From: Rhizobiales bacterium UBA3584
GTDB lineage: Bacteria > Pseudomonadota > Alphaproteobacteria > Rhizobiales > Devosiaceae
Assembly (NCBI GenBank): GCA_002375765.1
Contig: DFMV01000084.1
Coordinates: 1 to 44,460 of the forward strand
Reading direction: 5' to 3'
DNA length: 44,460 nt
Shown here: positions 16,270-24,894 of the stretch, one piece after another
How the letters are laid out: each line of letters starts with the position of its first letter
Position numbering within the stretch: the first letter of the stretch is position 1
Made by a program: the position numbers and the translations under genes
The notes under the pieces: model-generated
The model's database searches: none
What the model saw: only the letters and a program-made list of their open reading frames with translations
Told to the model about the DNA's origin: nothing

Positions 16270-16728
16270 TCAGCAAAGCTTTCCCAGCAGCTCGAGTAGC
16301 GTGTCGCGGGCCTTTGGTCCGCCCAGCCGTGCTATGCAATCGGCTTCGAAATCATCCTGGACTTTGCGGGCTCTTGCAAGAAAGCGCTCACCTTCTTTGG
16401 TGAGATAGAGTGCGTTGGCTCGCCTGTCACCGGGTGCCGTGCGCCTCTCGGTGAGGCCTCGGCCTTCGAGCCCATTGATGAGCGCAACGAAATTGGCGCG
16501 CTTGATTCCAAGAATCTCCGCAATCTCGGTCTGCTTGCGGCCGGGGTTGTCCCCAATTAGCGCCAGGGCCGAATATTCGGCCGGACGCAGATCGAGCGCC
16601 TCGAAGGCCGAGAGAAAACGCTGAAAGACACTCAATTGTGCCCTGCGCAACCGGTACCCTATGATATCGGTGGTCGCCCCGGTCTCGAGCATGGCTTCAT
16701 CGGTGACGGACCCCTGGACAGCAGACAT
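16270..16728 (-). CDS. MarR-family transcriptional regulator
   Basis: The 152-residue winged-helix dimeric regulator has a DNA-binding core PGRKQTEIAEILGIKRANFV and the wing TERRTAPGDRRANALYLTKEGERF, the MarR DxRxxxxxLT-type signature. The ATG at 16728 is chosen because the 27 upstream codons lack family similarity and AGGG lies eight bases ahead. It diverges from the TRAP transporter operon, which it probably controls in response to the transported acid or a derived metabolite (inference). Its C-terminal end is close to the recQ start region, but the two have separate roles. Confidence 0.9.
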   Translation of the reverse strand: MSAVQGSVTDEAMLETGATTDIIGYRLRRAQLSVFQRFLSAFEALDLRPAEYSALALIGDNPGRKQTEIAEILGIKRANFVALINGLEGRGLTERRTAPGDRRANALYLTKEGERFLARARKVQDDFEADCIARLGGPKARDTLLELLGKLC

Positions 16729-16802
16729 AGGCTCAACCCTGTTTGTTATGAGACAGAATTTAATGCGCTGGGCGAAAAAGGCAATCACGCGCTGGGGAAC
16801 GC

Positions 16803-16831
16803 TTGTCAAAAGTAGTTATGATATATACATT
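16803..16831 (+). promoter_or_regulatory. Candidate promoter for TRAP operon
   Basis: In the 251-bp gap between marR and the TRAP genes there is TTGTCA (16803-16808), a 17-bp spacer and TACATT (16826-16831), within an AT-rich stretch unlike the surrounding DNA. Four of six bases fit the -10 consensus. The MarR operator is expected here, but no clean palindrome was found. Confidence 0.4.
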
Positions 16832-16979
16832 TTGGCAAAGAAGCATAAGCTCGATGTTCGGATTGTCCTGTCGTTTGTGTGCATAATCCATTGTTCGCTC
16901 AAACGGCCATGGACAAGGGTGAACGGCGCACAATCGGGTGATGGAAAGGTATCATCGGGGCGTGCTGGGGAGGATAAAT

Positions 16980-17522
16980 TTGTTCCAGGATAAGTCGCCC
17001 TTGGGGCGAGGCATTTATGGCTTGGCAAAGCTCATGGCGCTGGCCGGCGGCGTGGTGCTGATAGCGCTCGTCCTTCTTGTCGTTGTCAGTGTCACCGGTC
17101 GCGCGCTGCTGTGGGCCGGCCTGCGGCCGGTGCGCGGTGATTATGAACTCGTCGAGGCCGGCATCGGCTTTGCTGTCTTCGCTTTCCTGCCCTGGGCCCA
17201 TCTTGAGCGGGGCCATGCGATCGTCACCATAGTGACCGACCGTTTCGGCCCCATCGTCAACAGATGGATCCTCGTCGTCACCGACATCATGATGCTTGTC
17301 GCCGCCAGCTTTATCGCCTGGCGCCTCTATGACGGAATGCTCGACAAGTTCCGCTACAACGAGACCACGCTCCTGTTGCGCATGCCGCTGGGCTGGTCCT
17401 ACAGCGCCGCGCTGGCGGGAGCCGTCGTCTTTGTAATCGTTGCGCTTTACGTGCTTGGCCGTTCCATTTCAAATGCGATGGGCGGACGGTCCGAAATCCA
17501 GTCGTCGGGGGGCGAATTGTGA
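16980..17522 (+). CDS. TRAP transporter small permease (DctQ family)
   Basis: This is the 180-residue four-helix membrane subunit of a tripartite ATP-independent periplasmic transporter. Helices are visible from LMALAGGVVLIALVLLVVVSVTG, through GIGFAVFAFLPWAHLERGHA (the DctQ family-typical segment), to AALAGAVVFVIVALYVLG. A TTG start at 16980 is preferred because GGGGAGG ends six bases before it; a GTG at 16938 or ATG at 16941 in frame lacks a ribosome site. Its stop overlaps the GTG start of the large permease. The transporter sits beside sugar-acid genes, so an aldonate or related acid is a likely cargo (inference). Confidence 0.88.
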   Translation: MFQDKSPLGRGIYGLAKLMALAGGVVLIALVLLVVVSVTGRALLWAGLRPVRGDYELVEAGIGFAVFAFLPWAHLERGHAIVTIVTDRFGPIVNRWILVVTDIMMLVAASFIAWRLYDGMLDKFRYNETTLLLRMPLGWSYSAALAGAVVFVIVALYVLGRSISNAMGGRSEIQSSGGEL

Positions 17523-18841
17523 GCAATATCGTTATTGGCCTGCTCTCGTTTCCCGTCATCCTGCTGCTGATCTTTCTGCGTGTACCCATCGGTCTGGCCA
17601 TGCTCGGCGTGGGCATTTTCGGTTCCTGGATCATCACCGGCACCTTCAATCCGGCGCTGGCCCAGTTCAAGAGCCTCACCTATTCCACCTTTGCGTCCTA
17701 TTCGCTTTCGGTCGTGCCGCTGTTCATCCTGATGGGGCAGTTCGCGACACTGTCGGGCCTGTCGGCTGCGCTGTTTAATGCCGCGGCATCGTGGGTGGGC
17801 CACCGCAAGGGGGGTGTCGCCATGGCTGCCGTGGGCGCCAGCGCGGGGTTCGGCGCCATCTGCGGGTCTTCGCTGGCGACGGCGGCCACCATGGGGCATG
17901 TCGCCCTGCCCGAACTGAGGAAACATGGCTATTCCGGCGCGCTGTCGACCGGCGCCGTCGCTGCCGGCGGCACGCTGGGCATCCTTATTCCCCCTTCGGT
18001 CATTCTGGTCATCTTTGCCGTCCTGACCGAACAAAATATCGCCAAGCTGTTCATGGCCGCCTTTGTGCCGGGCATTCTGGCCGCCATCGGTTATCTCATC
18101 GTTGTAGCCATCTATGTCCGCGTCAGCCCGGAATCGGCAGGCATCCGCGCCCGGGTGCCCTATGGTCAAAGATTCCGCGAACTGGCAACCATCTGGCCGG
18201 TCGTGGCTATCTTCGTGCTGGTCATCGGCGGTATCTATACGGGCATATTCACCCCCACCGAGGCCGCTGCCGTCGGCGCAGCGGGAACGGGACTGGTGGC
18301 GCTTGCCTCGCGCCGGCTGTCGCGCAAGGGGCTCGAGGCGGCCATTCTGGGCACGGCGTCCTCAACGGCGATGATTTTCCTCATCGTTTTGGGTGCCGCC
18401 TCGCTCAATGGCTTCCTGGCTCTTTCGCAACTGCCACAATTTGCAGCCGGATGGGTCACCGAGCAGGGCTTCAACCCCTGGGTGGTCATGGCGATCGTGC
18501 TGTTGCTCTATCTCGTCCTCGGCTGCGTCATGGACTCGCTCTCGATGATCCTTCTGACGGTGCCCATCATCTTCCCGATGATGTCGGCCCTCGATTTCGG
18601 CCTGACCCCGGACGAATTTGCCATCTGGTTCGGCATTCTGGTTCTCATCGTCGTCGAAGTGGGGCTGATAACGCCGCCGGTGGGGATGAACTTGTTCATC
18701 ATCAATTCGATGGCCAGGGAAACGCGCCTGTCGGAAACATTTCGTGGTGTGCTGCCATTCGTCGCCAGCGACGTCGTGCGCACCATCATTCTCGTCGCCT
18801 TCCCACCGATAACCTTGGGGCTGGTGTGGCTGCTCTATTGA
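17519..18841 (+). CDS. TRAP transporter large permease (DctM family)
   Basis: The 440-residue membrane protein has about 12 helices and is the ion-coupled transport subunit. Typical DctM segments are present: FLRVPIGLAMLGVG at the N-terminus, ASAGFGAICGSSLATAATMG, GGTLGILIPPSVILVIFAVL, and near the end EVGLITPPVGMNLFIINSMA. The start is a GTG at 17519 overlapping the DctQ stop by four bases, so the two permeases are translationally coupled. Length is standard. The binding-protein gene follows after a 166-bp spacer that contains a hairpin repeat. Confidence 0.95.
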   Translation: MSNIVIGLLSFPVILLLIFLRVPIGLAMLGVGIFGSWIITGTFNPALAQFKSLTYSTFASYSLSVVPLFILMGQFATLSGLSAALFNAAASWVGHRKGGVAMAAVGASAGFGAICGSSLATAATMGHVALPELRKHGYSGALSTGAVAAGGTLGILIPPSVILVIFAVLTEQNIAKLFMAAFVPGILAAIGYLIVVAIYVRVSPESAGIRARVPYGQRFRELATIWPVVAIFVLVIGGIYTGIFTPTEAAAVGAAGTGLVALASRRLSRKGLEAAILGTASSTAMIFLIVLGAASLNGFLALSQLPQFAAGWVTEQGFNPWVVMAIVLLLYLVLGCVMDSLSMILLTVPIIFPMMSALDFGLTPDEFAIWFGILVLIVVEVGLITPPVGMNLFIINSMARETRLSETFRGVLPFVASDVVRTIILVAFPPITLGLVWLLY

Positions 18842-18848
18842 GCGGCTG

Positions 18849-18897
18849 GAGCGCTGCCAGGATAGGTGGGCACCACGTATCCGGTTCGGAAGCGCGA
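18849..18897 (+). repeat. Nested-hairpin intergenic repeat, copy 1
   Basis: The inner hairpin (18860-18882) pairs GGATAGGTGG with CCACGTATCC (one mismatch) around GCA. Outer arms GCGCTGCC and GGAAGCGC also pair with one mismatch. Loop and right flank match the copy at 24757-24803. It lies between the TRAP permease and binding-protein genes. Confidence 0.7.
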
Positions 18898-19007
18898 AAA
18901 AAACAAGGACTTGGAGCAATCGAAGCGATTCGAAGAAGCGCTGAAATGCTCTAAAGACTGTGAGGAGTTCACACGCGAAAAAGCGTGCAACAAAGGGAGA
19001 AGACCAA

Positions 19008-20033
19008 ATGAAACTGAAATCTATACTGCTCGGGGCGGTTGCCACCGTCTCATTTGCCGCCGGAGCCATGGCCCAGGAGGTGACGCTGCGCGTCCACCAG
19101 ATGCTGCCGCCACAAGCCACCATTCCGGCCGACGCCATCACACCGTGGGCGGAAGCCGTTCAGGAACAGTCCGACGGCCGTATTTCGGTGGAACTCTATC
19201 CGTCCATGCAGCTTGGCGGTTCGCCCGACGCCCTGTTCGGTCAGGCGCAGGACGGGGTGGTCGATGTGATCTGGACCGTGCTTGGCTATACGCCCGGCCG
19301 CTTCCCGAAATCGGAAGTGTTCGAACTGCCCTTCCTGATGTCCAACAGCGCCGAAGAAACCTCGGCCGCCTTTTACAACTACGTCATGGAAAATTCCGCT
19401 GACGAGTTCGAAAGCGTTCAGGTCATCGCCCTTCACACCCATGGTCCCGGCCTTTTCCATACGAAAAATCCGGTCAATTCCCTCGAGGATATCCAGGGCG
19501 TAAAGATCCGCGGCGGGTCGCGCATCATTTCCAACATGCTCGCCCAGCTCGGTGCCGAACCGGTGGGCATGCCTGTGCCCCAGACCACCGAAGCGCTTTC
19601 GCGCGGCGTGATCGACGGCACGACGGTTCCCTGGGAAGTCACCCCTTCGCTGCGCATAGCCGAACTGGTCACCAACCACACAGGCTTTTCGGGCGAAAAC
19701 GGCCTTTACACCCAGACCTTCGGGTTCGTGATGAACCGTGGCACCTATGAAAGCCTGCCCGACGATCTCAAGGCTGTGATCGACGCCAATTCCGGCCTCG
19801 AAACCTCCAAGATGTTCGGCCGTGCCATGGATCAGGGTGACGCTGCAGGTCGGCAGATCGCCGAGGACGCCGGCAACACCATCATAACCCTCGACGAAGA
19901 GGAAACAGCGCGCTGGAGGGAAGCCGCTCAGGCGACCATCGACCAGTGGATTGCCGATATGGATGCCATCGGCATTGACGGCGAGGCACTTTACGCCGCC
20001 GCCCAGGAAGCAATGGCTGCCGAACGCCAGTAG
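19008..20033 (+). CDS. TRAP transporter substrate-binding protein (DctP family)
   Basis: The 341-residue periplasmic protein starts with a signal peptide (MKLKSILLGAVATVSFAAG, cleaved after AMA) and continues QEVTLRVHQMLPPQATIP. The DctP signature lies around EDIQGVKIRGGSRIISNMLAQLGA, including the arginine (KIRGG) that normally pairs with a substrate carboxylate. The ATG at 19008 has AAGGGAGAAG upstream and opens the signal peptide; an earlier in-frame ATG is rejected. It completes the TRAP operon, here in the unusual order Q-M-P. It is followed by a strong terminator. A carboxylated sugar ligand is likely given the adjacent lactonase, kinase and aldolase, but unproven. Confidence 0.95.
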   Translation: MKLKSILLGAVATVSFAAGAMAQEVTLRVHQMLPPQATIPADAITPWAEAVQEQSDGRISVELYPSMQLGGSPDALFGQAQDGVVDVIWTVLGYTPGRFPKSEVFELPFLMSNSAEETSAAFYNYVMENSADEFESVQVIALHTHGPGLFHTKNPVNSLEDIQGVKIRGGSRIISNMLAQLGAEPVGMPVPQTTEALSRGVIDGTTVPWEVTPSLRIAELVTNHTGFSGENGLYTQTFGFVMNRGTYESLPDDLKAVIDANSGLETSKMFGRAMDQGDAAGRQIAEDAGNTIITLDEEETARWREAAQATIDQWIADMDAIGIDGEALYAAAQEAMAAERQ

Positions 20034-20052
20034 GGGGCCGGTTCGTAATGTG

Positions 20053-20078
20053 AAGGGGCGCTCCGGCGCCCCTTCTTT
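20053..20078 (+). terminator. Intrinsic terminator after TRAP operon
   Basis: A perfect 9-bp stem AAGGGGCGC/GCGCCCCTT (20053-20074) with loop TCCG is followed by CTTT. It lies 20 bases after the binding-protein stop and just before the convergent lactonase gene end. Confidence 0.8.
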
Positions 20079-20087
20079 GTCTGGAAA

Positions 20088-20948
20088 TCAGATAATTACC
20101 GCAGGTTCGGGCCGTCCGGGGCCGACGCCCTCGACGAAAAACACCTTGCCCGAATCCGGATGCGCCGCCAGCGCCTCCGCGTCCAGCCCTTCGCGCGCCG
20201 TGGTGCAATAGAGGGTGGAGAAATCAGCGCCGCCGAAGGCCGGGCAGGAGGAATGCGGCGCCCCTACAGAAACAGCCTTAAGCAAGGGGCCCGATGGGTC
20301 ATATACGGCAACCCGGCCGGCACCCCATTGGGCAAGCCACATATTGCCCGCCGCATCGATCACCGCGCCGTCGGGGTTCAGCCCTTCCCCGGCGAGGTCA
20401 AGATAGATCTCGGGCTCACCGACCGGTACGCCGGTCTCGGAATCGAGCCTGACACGCTTGACGAAACCGCGGCTCGTGTCGGCGAAATGGCCATAGGCCC
20501 GATCGGGCGAAAAGCAGATGGCATTGGGTATGGTGATGGACGAAAACAGCTTTGTGACTTCGCCGCGGTAAAACCGATAGATCGCACCCGCGTCCTTTTC
20601 GGACTTCTTGCCCATCGATGAAATCCAGAACCCGCCCCACGGATCGGCACGTCCGTCATTGGTCCTAAGTCCCTCGCCGATATCGAGCGCGGCGACGATC
20701 TCGCGTTCCCGGGTTTCGATATTGAGCTTGAGCAGCGCCGTTTCGCTGGCCACCAGGAGGTTGTCGCGGTCGATCCAACCGGCTGCCGAAACCATGTCAT
20801 CAAACGTCCAGGCGCCCGTATCGCCCCCCTTTCGGGTCAAAAGCGTGCGCCCGATGATGTCGAACCAGAACAACTGCTCGCGCTGGGGATGCCAGAGCGG
20901 GCCTTCGCCCAGAAAGCAGGATCGATCGTCGAAAATATGCGCGCTCAT
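20088..20948 (-). CDS. SMP-30/gluconolactonase family sugar lactonase
   Basis: The 286-residue six-bladed beta-propeller enzyme hydrolyses aldonolactones, here most likely galactono- or arabinono-lactone to the free acid. Metal-binding residues of the family can be seen: Glu15 in FLGEGPLWHP, Asn in TNDGRADPWGGFW and Asp in LNPDGAVIDAAGNMW. It is cytoplasmic, with no signal peptide. The ATG at 20948 overlaps the stop of the aldolase gene (ATGA), so it is the third gene of a kinase-aldolase-lactonase operon. It would act between the sugar 1-dehydrogenase (30553-31476) and the aldonate dehydratase (28811-30553). Exact sugar specificity cannot be read. Confidence 0.9.
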   Translation of the reverse strand: MSAHIFDDRSCFLGEGPLWHPQREQLFWFDIIGRTLLTRKGGDTGAWTFDDMVSAAGWIDRDNLLVASETALLKLNIETREREIVAALDIGEGLRTNDGRADPWGGFWISSMGKKSEKDAGAIYRFYRGEVTKLFSSITIPNAICFSPDRAYGHFADTSRGFVKRVRLDSETGVPVGEPEIYLDLAGEGLNPDGAVIDAAGNMWLAQWGAGRVAVYDPSGPLLKAVSVGAPHSSCPAFGGADFSTLYCTTAREGLDAEALAAHPDSGKVFFVEGVGPGRPEPAVII

Positions 20949-21550
20949 GCCATAACCTCGTCATAGGCCGATACAAGTTTGCGGGCCCTCTCGCCCACCT
21001 CTTTCGCCGTCAGGCCGGGCGCATAGAGCGCCGTGCCGATGCCGAATCCGTCGGCCCCGGCGGCCCGCCATTGGGAAAAATTGTCCGCTCCGGCGCCGCC
21101 CACAGCATAGACCGGGACCGAGCGGGGTAGCACGGCTTTGAGCGCCGAAACGCCCGCCGGCCCCATGATCGAGGCGGGAAAGATCTTGAGCCCGTCCGCG
21201 CCCGCCGTGAGCGCTGCGAAACATTCGGTGGCGGTAAAAACGCCCGGAAATGATTGTAGGCCCGCCGCCTTTGTGGCGGCAATCACCGTCGCGTCGCAAT
21301 TGGGCGAAACGATCAGTTCCCCCCCAGCCTGCGCGACTTCGGCGACGTCTTTTTCGCTCAGAACGGTCCCTGCGCCGATCAGCGCGTCACTACCGAATGC
21401 CTTGGACATTTTCTCAATTGAATCAAGCGGTTGCGGTGAATTGAGTGGCACTTCGATAGCGGTAATGCCCGCTTCGATCAGCGCCTCTGTTATCCCCAGC
21501 GCCTCATCGGGTTTGAGGCCGCGCAATATGGCAATCAGCTTGCGGGTCAT
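20945..21550 (-). CDS. dgoA: 2-dehydro-3-deoxy-6-phosphogalactonate aldolase
   Basis: The 201-residue class I aldolase of the KDPG/KDPGal family splits 2-keto-3-deoxy-6-phosphogalactonate into pyruvate and glyceraldehyde-3-phosphate. Conserved features are ILRG near the start, Glu33 in IEVPLNSP, GAGTV, SPNCD, FPGVFTATE, and the Schiff-base lysine K122 in LKIFPAS. The PLNSP form rather than the T-R form of KDPG aldolases favours DgoA. The ATG at 21550 overlaps the kinase stop by four bases. It is co-transcribed with the kinase and lactonase. Length matches E. coli DgoA. Confidence 0.93.
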   Translation of the reverse strand: MTRKLIAILRGLKPDEALGITEALIEAGITAIEVPLNSPQPLDSIEKMSKAFGSDALIGAGTVLSEKDVAEVAQAGGELIVSPNCDATVIAATKAAGLQSFPGVFTATECFAALTAGADGLKIFPASIMGPAGVSALKAVLPRSVPVYAVGGAGADNFSQWRAAGADGFGIGTALYAPGLTAKEVGERARKLVSAYDEVMA

Positions 21551-22449
21551 TGCGTGTCCTCCAGGGTCGAACGGGCGGCGCAAAGTCCGGCCAGTGTCAT
21601 GTCCTGCGCATCGTACCGGTGGGCAGAAACACCGGCCAGCGCCAACGCCGTCTGGTATAGCGCGCTTAATTGCGATGCGCCAACCAGCGCAACGGCGTTG
21701 CCACGCCAGAAATCGCTTGTTCCCGCCAGTTCCGCGCCGATCAGTAACCCCGAAAGCCGGGCTCTGGAAACCTGTGGTGAGGCGCCTTCAAGCAGGCTCG
21801 CTGCACGGATGGAAAACAGCCTGGTCAGAATATCGGGCGCTTCCAACCCGGCCGAAACGCCGGCGGCAAAGGCGTCATCGCTCCATTCGCTCGTGCCAAC
21901 GCTATGACGCAAAACGGATTTTTCGGCAAGCAGAGCAAAGACTTCCCCGGTCATTGCCGTCCGGAAGCGCGCAATGCGGCCATCGGCGATGTCCACCCAT
22001 TTGCTGTGCGTGCCCGGAAGGCACAGGACGGCATTATCGCCTTGGGAAGCGATGTAGCCGGCGATCTGGGTTTCCTCGCCGCGCATCACGTCGGGGGGCG
22101 CCGATTGGCTGACGCCGGGCAGGATGAAAACCGCGATGCGCCGGTCGGTGACCGGCGCGCGTGTCGGCCGGGCGGCGACGGGCGGGGTGGGGGTGATTGC
22201 GTATTCCGCCTCGATCCACCCTTGCCGCGCGCCCACCATGCCGCAGGCCATGACAGGTGTAACGCGTTCTGAATCCAGCCATTTTTCCACGACCTCGAGC
22301 AGCGCCGGTTCGAACTCCGATGGGGAAAGCTGGCCCATGCCCTTTGGGCTTTCCCCGTGCGCCAACACCTTGTTGTCGGCGCTCAGCGCCCAGGCGCGCA
22401 TGTTCGAGGTCCCCCAATCGACGGCGATCCAGTCGGCAGCTATCGTCAT
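21547..22449 (-). CDS. dgoK: 2-dehydro-3-deoxygalactonokinase
   Basis: The 300-residue kinase phosphorylates 2-keto-3-deoxygalactonate at C6. It opens IAVDWGTSNMRAW, the phosphate-1 loop of the DgoK family, and has MACGMVGARQGW, LPGTHSKWV and GEVFALL segments typical of it. An in-frame ATG 25 codons earlier exists, but the extra sequence is not family-like, so the ATG at 22449 is used; no strong ribosome site distinguishes the two. It is first in the operon dgoK-dgoA-lactonase and diverges from an FCD-type GntR gene that probably represses it. The 207-bp gap between them should contain both promoters. Confidence 0.92.
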   Translation of the reverse strand: MTIAADWIAVDWGTSNMRAWALSADNKVLAHGESPKGMGQLSPSEFEPALLEVVEKWLDSERVTPVMACGMVGARQGWIEAEYAITPTPPVAARPTRAPVTDRRIAVFILPGVSQSAPPDVMRGEETQIAGYIASQGDNAVLCLPGTHSKWVDIADGRIARFRTAMTGEVFALLAEKSVLRHSVGTSEWSDDAFAAGVSAGLEAPDILTRLFSIRAASLLEGASPQVSRARLSGLLIGAELAGTSDFWRGNAVALVGASQLSALYQTALALAGVSAHRYDAQDMTLAGLCAARSTLEDTQ

Positions 22450-22656
22450 GTCGCGCGCGGCTTCCGCCACAGGGCAAATTGCGTCATGGATTGATTCTTT
22501 CCTCATATTGGCGGCAAATGGCACCAGCCGCTCTTCCCGACTCCCTCATCGAGCGCCATTTATCTTATTATATTTTTATTTTGACAATCCATTGCCGCCT
22601 TTGTCATGTTCGGTTTGCGCCGCGATACGCTGGCGCACCAGTAAAGGCGGACCGGC

Positions 22657-23430
22657 ATGGCGGGAACTATAGGCGATCGGGAGGGAGCGGGAACAACTGC
22701 CGGGCCGGCGGCTGCACGACGCAAGCCGCACAATTTCCATGCCCATGTCATGTACACGCTCGGAACCGCCATTGTCGGCGGAACCTATAAGGAAGGCCAG
22801 ATTCTCCCCGGCGACAGCGATCTGATCGACCAGTTCGGCGTATCCCGCACCGTGCTGCGCGAGGCGCTCAAGACATTGTCGGCCAAGGGTCTTGTCGAGG
22901 CGCGGGCGCGGGTCGGAACCCGGGTTCTGCCGCGGGCCCGCTGGAACATGTTTGATTCCGACGTGCTGCTCTGGCACCTGGAGTCGGGGATTTCCTTTGA
23001 TTTTATCGCTTCGCTGGCCGAAATCCGCATGGCCGTCGAACCCGACGCGGCGGCGCTGGCCGCCGAGCGGCGTACCGACGAGCAGGCCGATGAATTGATG
23101 GGCTGGCTCAGGGGCATGGAGACCAAGGGCCAGTGCGCCGAGGACTTCGCCCGCAACGACGTGGAATTTCACCGGGTCGTGGCCCAGGCATCGGGCAATC
23201 CCTTCATGGTTTCGCTCTCCAATGTCGTCGAAATCGCGCTGATGGCATCGTTCACCATTTCCTCGCCGGTCGAGGGTGGGACGGCCTTTGACAAGGCGGT
23301 GCGGCTGCACCGCAACATCGCCGAGGCCATAGCGGCAAAAGACCCCGAAATGGCTCGCGTCGCCATGCGTCAGGCCATCCAGTCGGGTGTCGATCGGGCA
23401 ACGACCGCATTGGGCAGCGCCAAGGGCTGA
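22657..23430 (+). CDS. FadR-type GntR regulator with FCD domain (DgoR-like)
   Basis: The 257-residue regulator has a GntR winged-helix N-terminus (FGVSRTVLREALKTLSAKGLVEAR) and an all-helical FCD ligand domain. The FCD metal residues are visible as Asp and His in FARNDVEFHRVV and a His in VRLHRNIAEAI. DgoR of E. coli has the same architecture and responds to galactonate. Context supports that here: it diverges from dgoK-dgoA-lactonase and precedes the chvE-ggu operon. The ATG at 22657 has AAAGGCGG ahead. A CATA-N3-TATG dyad at 23590-23600 before chvE is a weak operator candidate. Confidence 0.88.
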   Translation: MAGTIGDREGAGTTAGPAAARRKPHNFHAHVMYTLGTAIVGGTYKEGQILPGDSDLIDQFGVSRTVLREALKTLSAKGLVEARARVGTRVLPRARWNMFDSDVLLWHLESGISFDFIASLAEIRMAVEPDAAALAAERRTDEQADELMGWLRGMETKGQCAEDFARNDVEFHRVVAQASGNPFMVSLSNVVEIALMASFTISSPVEGGTAFDKAVRLHRNIAEAIAAKDPEMARVAMRQAIQSGVDRATTALGSAKG

Positions 23431-23689
23431 ACCCTCGGTATGTCGGTGCTTTCAGCGTTTTGACGCCCACTGGACACACCCCTTATGCTCGGTGACGCCC
23501 AATGGACCCTCGCTGCACTCACGCGCGACGCAAAGTGGATCGGTGTTGAAAAAGCGCGCGACCGCTCAAACAGCCGCTTTACAAATAATCATACTATATG
23601 CAAATGTGCTGCTGGTTGCCGCGGGAGACGCGGTACAGGAGGTCGCTACGACGAGAGGCGTCGGGCGAAACTGACAGGGAGAAAACCTC

Positions 23690-24757
23690 ATGAAATCAAT
23701 TTTGGCAGGGCTTGGCGCTCTGGTGATGACCTCTGCGCTATCGGTGATGCCTGCTGTTGGGCAGGAAGCCGGTTCGGTGGGCATTTCCATGCCGACCCAA
23801 TCCTCGGCCCGCTGGATCTCGGACGGCAATTCCATGGTGGAACTGTTTGAGGCAGCCGGCTACCAGACCGATCTGCAATATGCCGAAGACGATATTCCCA
23901 ACCAGCTCGCCCAGATCGAAAACATGATCGTTCGTGGCGTCGACGTTCTGGTGATCGCCTCGATCGACGGCACCACGCTCACCACCGCGCTCGAGAACGC
24001 CGCCGCTGCCGGCATCCACGTGATTGCCTATGACCGGCTGATCCGCGGGTCCGAGCATGTCGATTATTATGCGACTTTCGACAACTTCAAGGTTGGCGTG
24101 CAGCAGGCCCAGTCGCTGGTCGACGGGCTCGAAGCCTCCGGTCGCGAAGCACCCTACAATATCGAACTGTTCGGCGGTTCGCCCGACGACAACAACGCCT
24201 ATTTCTTCTATGACGGCGCCATGAGCGTGCTCCAGCCGCTGATCGACGATGGCACGCTGGTCGTCAAATCCGGCCAGATGGGCATGGATACGGTTGGCAC
24301 CCTGCGCTGGGACGGCTCGGTTGCCCAGGCCCGCATGGATAACCTTCTCTCGGCCCATTATACCGACGACACTGTCGATGCCGTCCTTTCGCCCTATGAC
24401 GGGCTCTCGATCGGCATCATCTCCTCGCTGCGCGGGGTCGGTTACGGTTCGGGCGACATGCCCATGCCGATCATTTCCGGTCAGGATGCCGAAATCCCCT
24501 CGGTCAAGGCAATCATGGCCGGCGACCAGTATTCGACGATCTTCAAGGACACCCGTGAGTTGGCCCGCGTGACCGTGGGCATGGTTTCGGCCCTCATCAA
24601 CGATGCGGAGCCCGAGATCAACGACACCGAAACCTATGACAACGGCGTCAAGGTGGTCCCCTCCTACCTGCTCGAGCCGGTGCTGGTGACAGCCGATAAT
24701 CTCGAAGAGGTTCTCGTGGGTTCGGGGTATTATACCCAGGATCAGATCGCCAACTGA
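23690..24757 (+). CDS. chvE: Periplasmic galactose/arabinose-binding protein ChvE
   Basis: The 355-residue binding protein has a signal peptide ([20 protein letters not shown], cleavage after VGQ) and a periplasmic-binding-protein type I fold. [52 protein letters not shown] and [13 protein letters not shown] match the ChvE/MmsE multiple-sugar-binding family. In Agrobacterium ChvE binds several aldoses including arabinose, galactose and glucose. Length equals that of ChvE. It heads the operon chvE-gguA-gguB-gguC-dehydratase-dehydrogenase. A good ribosome site (GGGAG) precedes ATG. It may also serve chemotaxis, as in Agrobacterium, but no partner is in the window. Confidence 0.94.
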   Translation: MKSILAGLGALVMTSALSVMPAVGQEAGSVGISMPTQSSARWISDGNSMVELFEAAGYQTDLQYAEDDIPNQLAQIENMIVRGVDVLVIASIDGTTLTTALENAAAAGIHVIAYDRLIRGSEHVDYYATFDNFKVGVQQAQSLVDGLEASGREAPYNIELFGGSPDDNNAYFFYDGAMSVLQPLIDDGTLVVKSGQMGMDTVGTLRWDGSVAQARMDNLLSAHYTDDTVDAVLSPYDGLSIGIISSLRGVGYGSGDMPMPIISGQDAEIPSVKAIMAGDQYSTIFKDTRELARVTVGMVSALINDAEPEINDTETYDNGVKVVPSYLLEPVLVTADNLEEVLVGSGYYTQDQIAN

Positions 24758-24803
24758 GTGCTTTCAGCAAAAGTGGGCACCACTTTTGCGGTTCGAAAGC
24801 GCG
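24757..24803 (+). repeat. Nested-hairpin intergenic repeat, copy 2, after chvE
   Basis: A perfect 10-bp stem (GCAAAAGTGG/CCACTTTTGC, 24767-24789) around loop GCA sits inside outer arms GTGCTTTC and GAAAGCGC that also pair. It begins at the chvE stop and precedes the ATPase gene, where it could stabilise or partly terminate the chvE message. Confidence 0.75.
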
Positions 24804-24894
24804 ACCGACGGGATCATAAGATCCTCCTCCAGAGGCCGTGCGGTGGGGCAGCATAACGCCCCGCCGCACACTCAGAAAAGAGAGACGGAACGCC

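Noticed and set aside
22581..22609. TTGACA with a 17-bp spacer as a dgoR promoter
   Set aside because: The -10 position reads TCATGT, a poor match, so it is not listed as a promoter.
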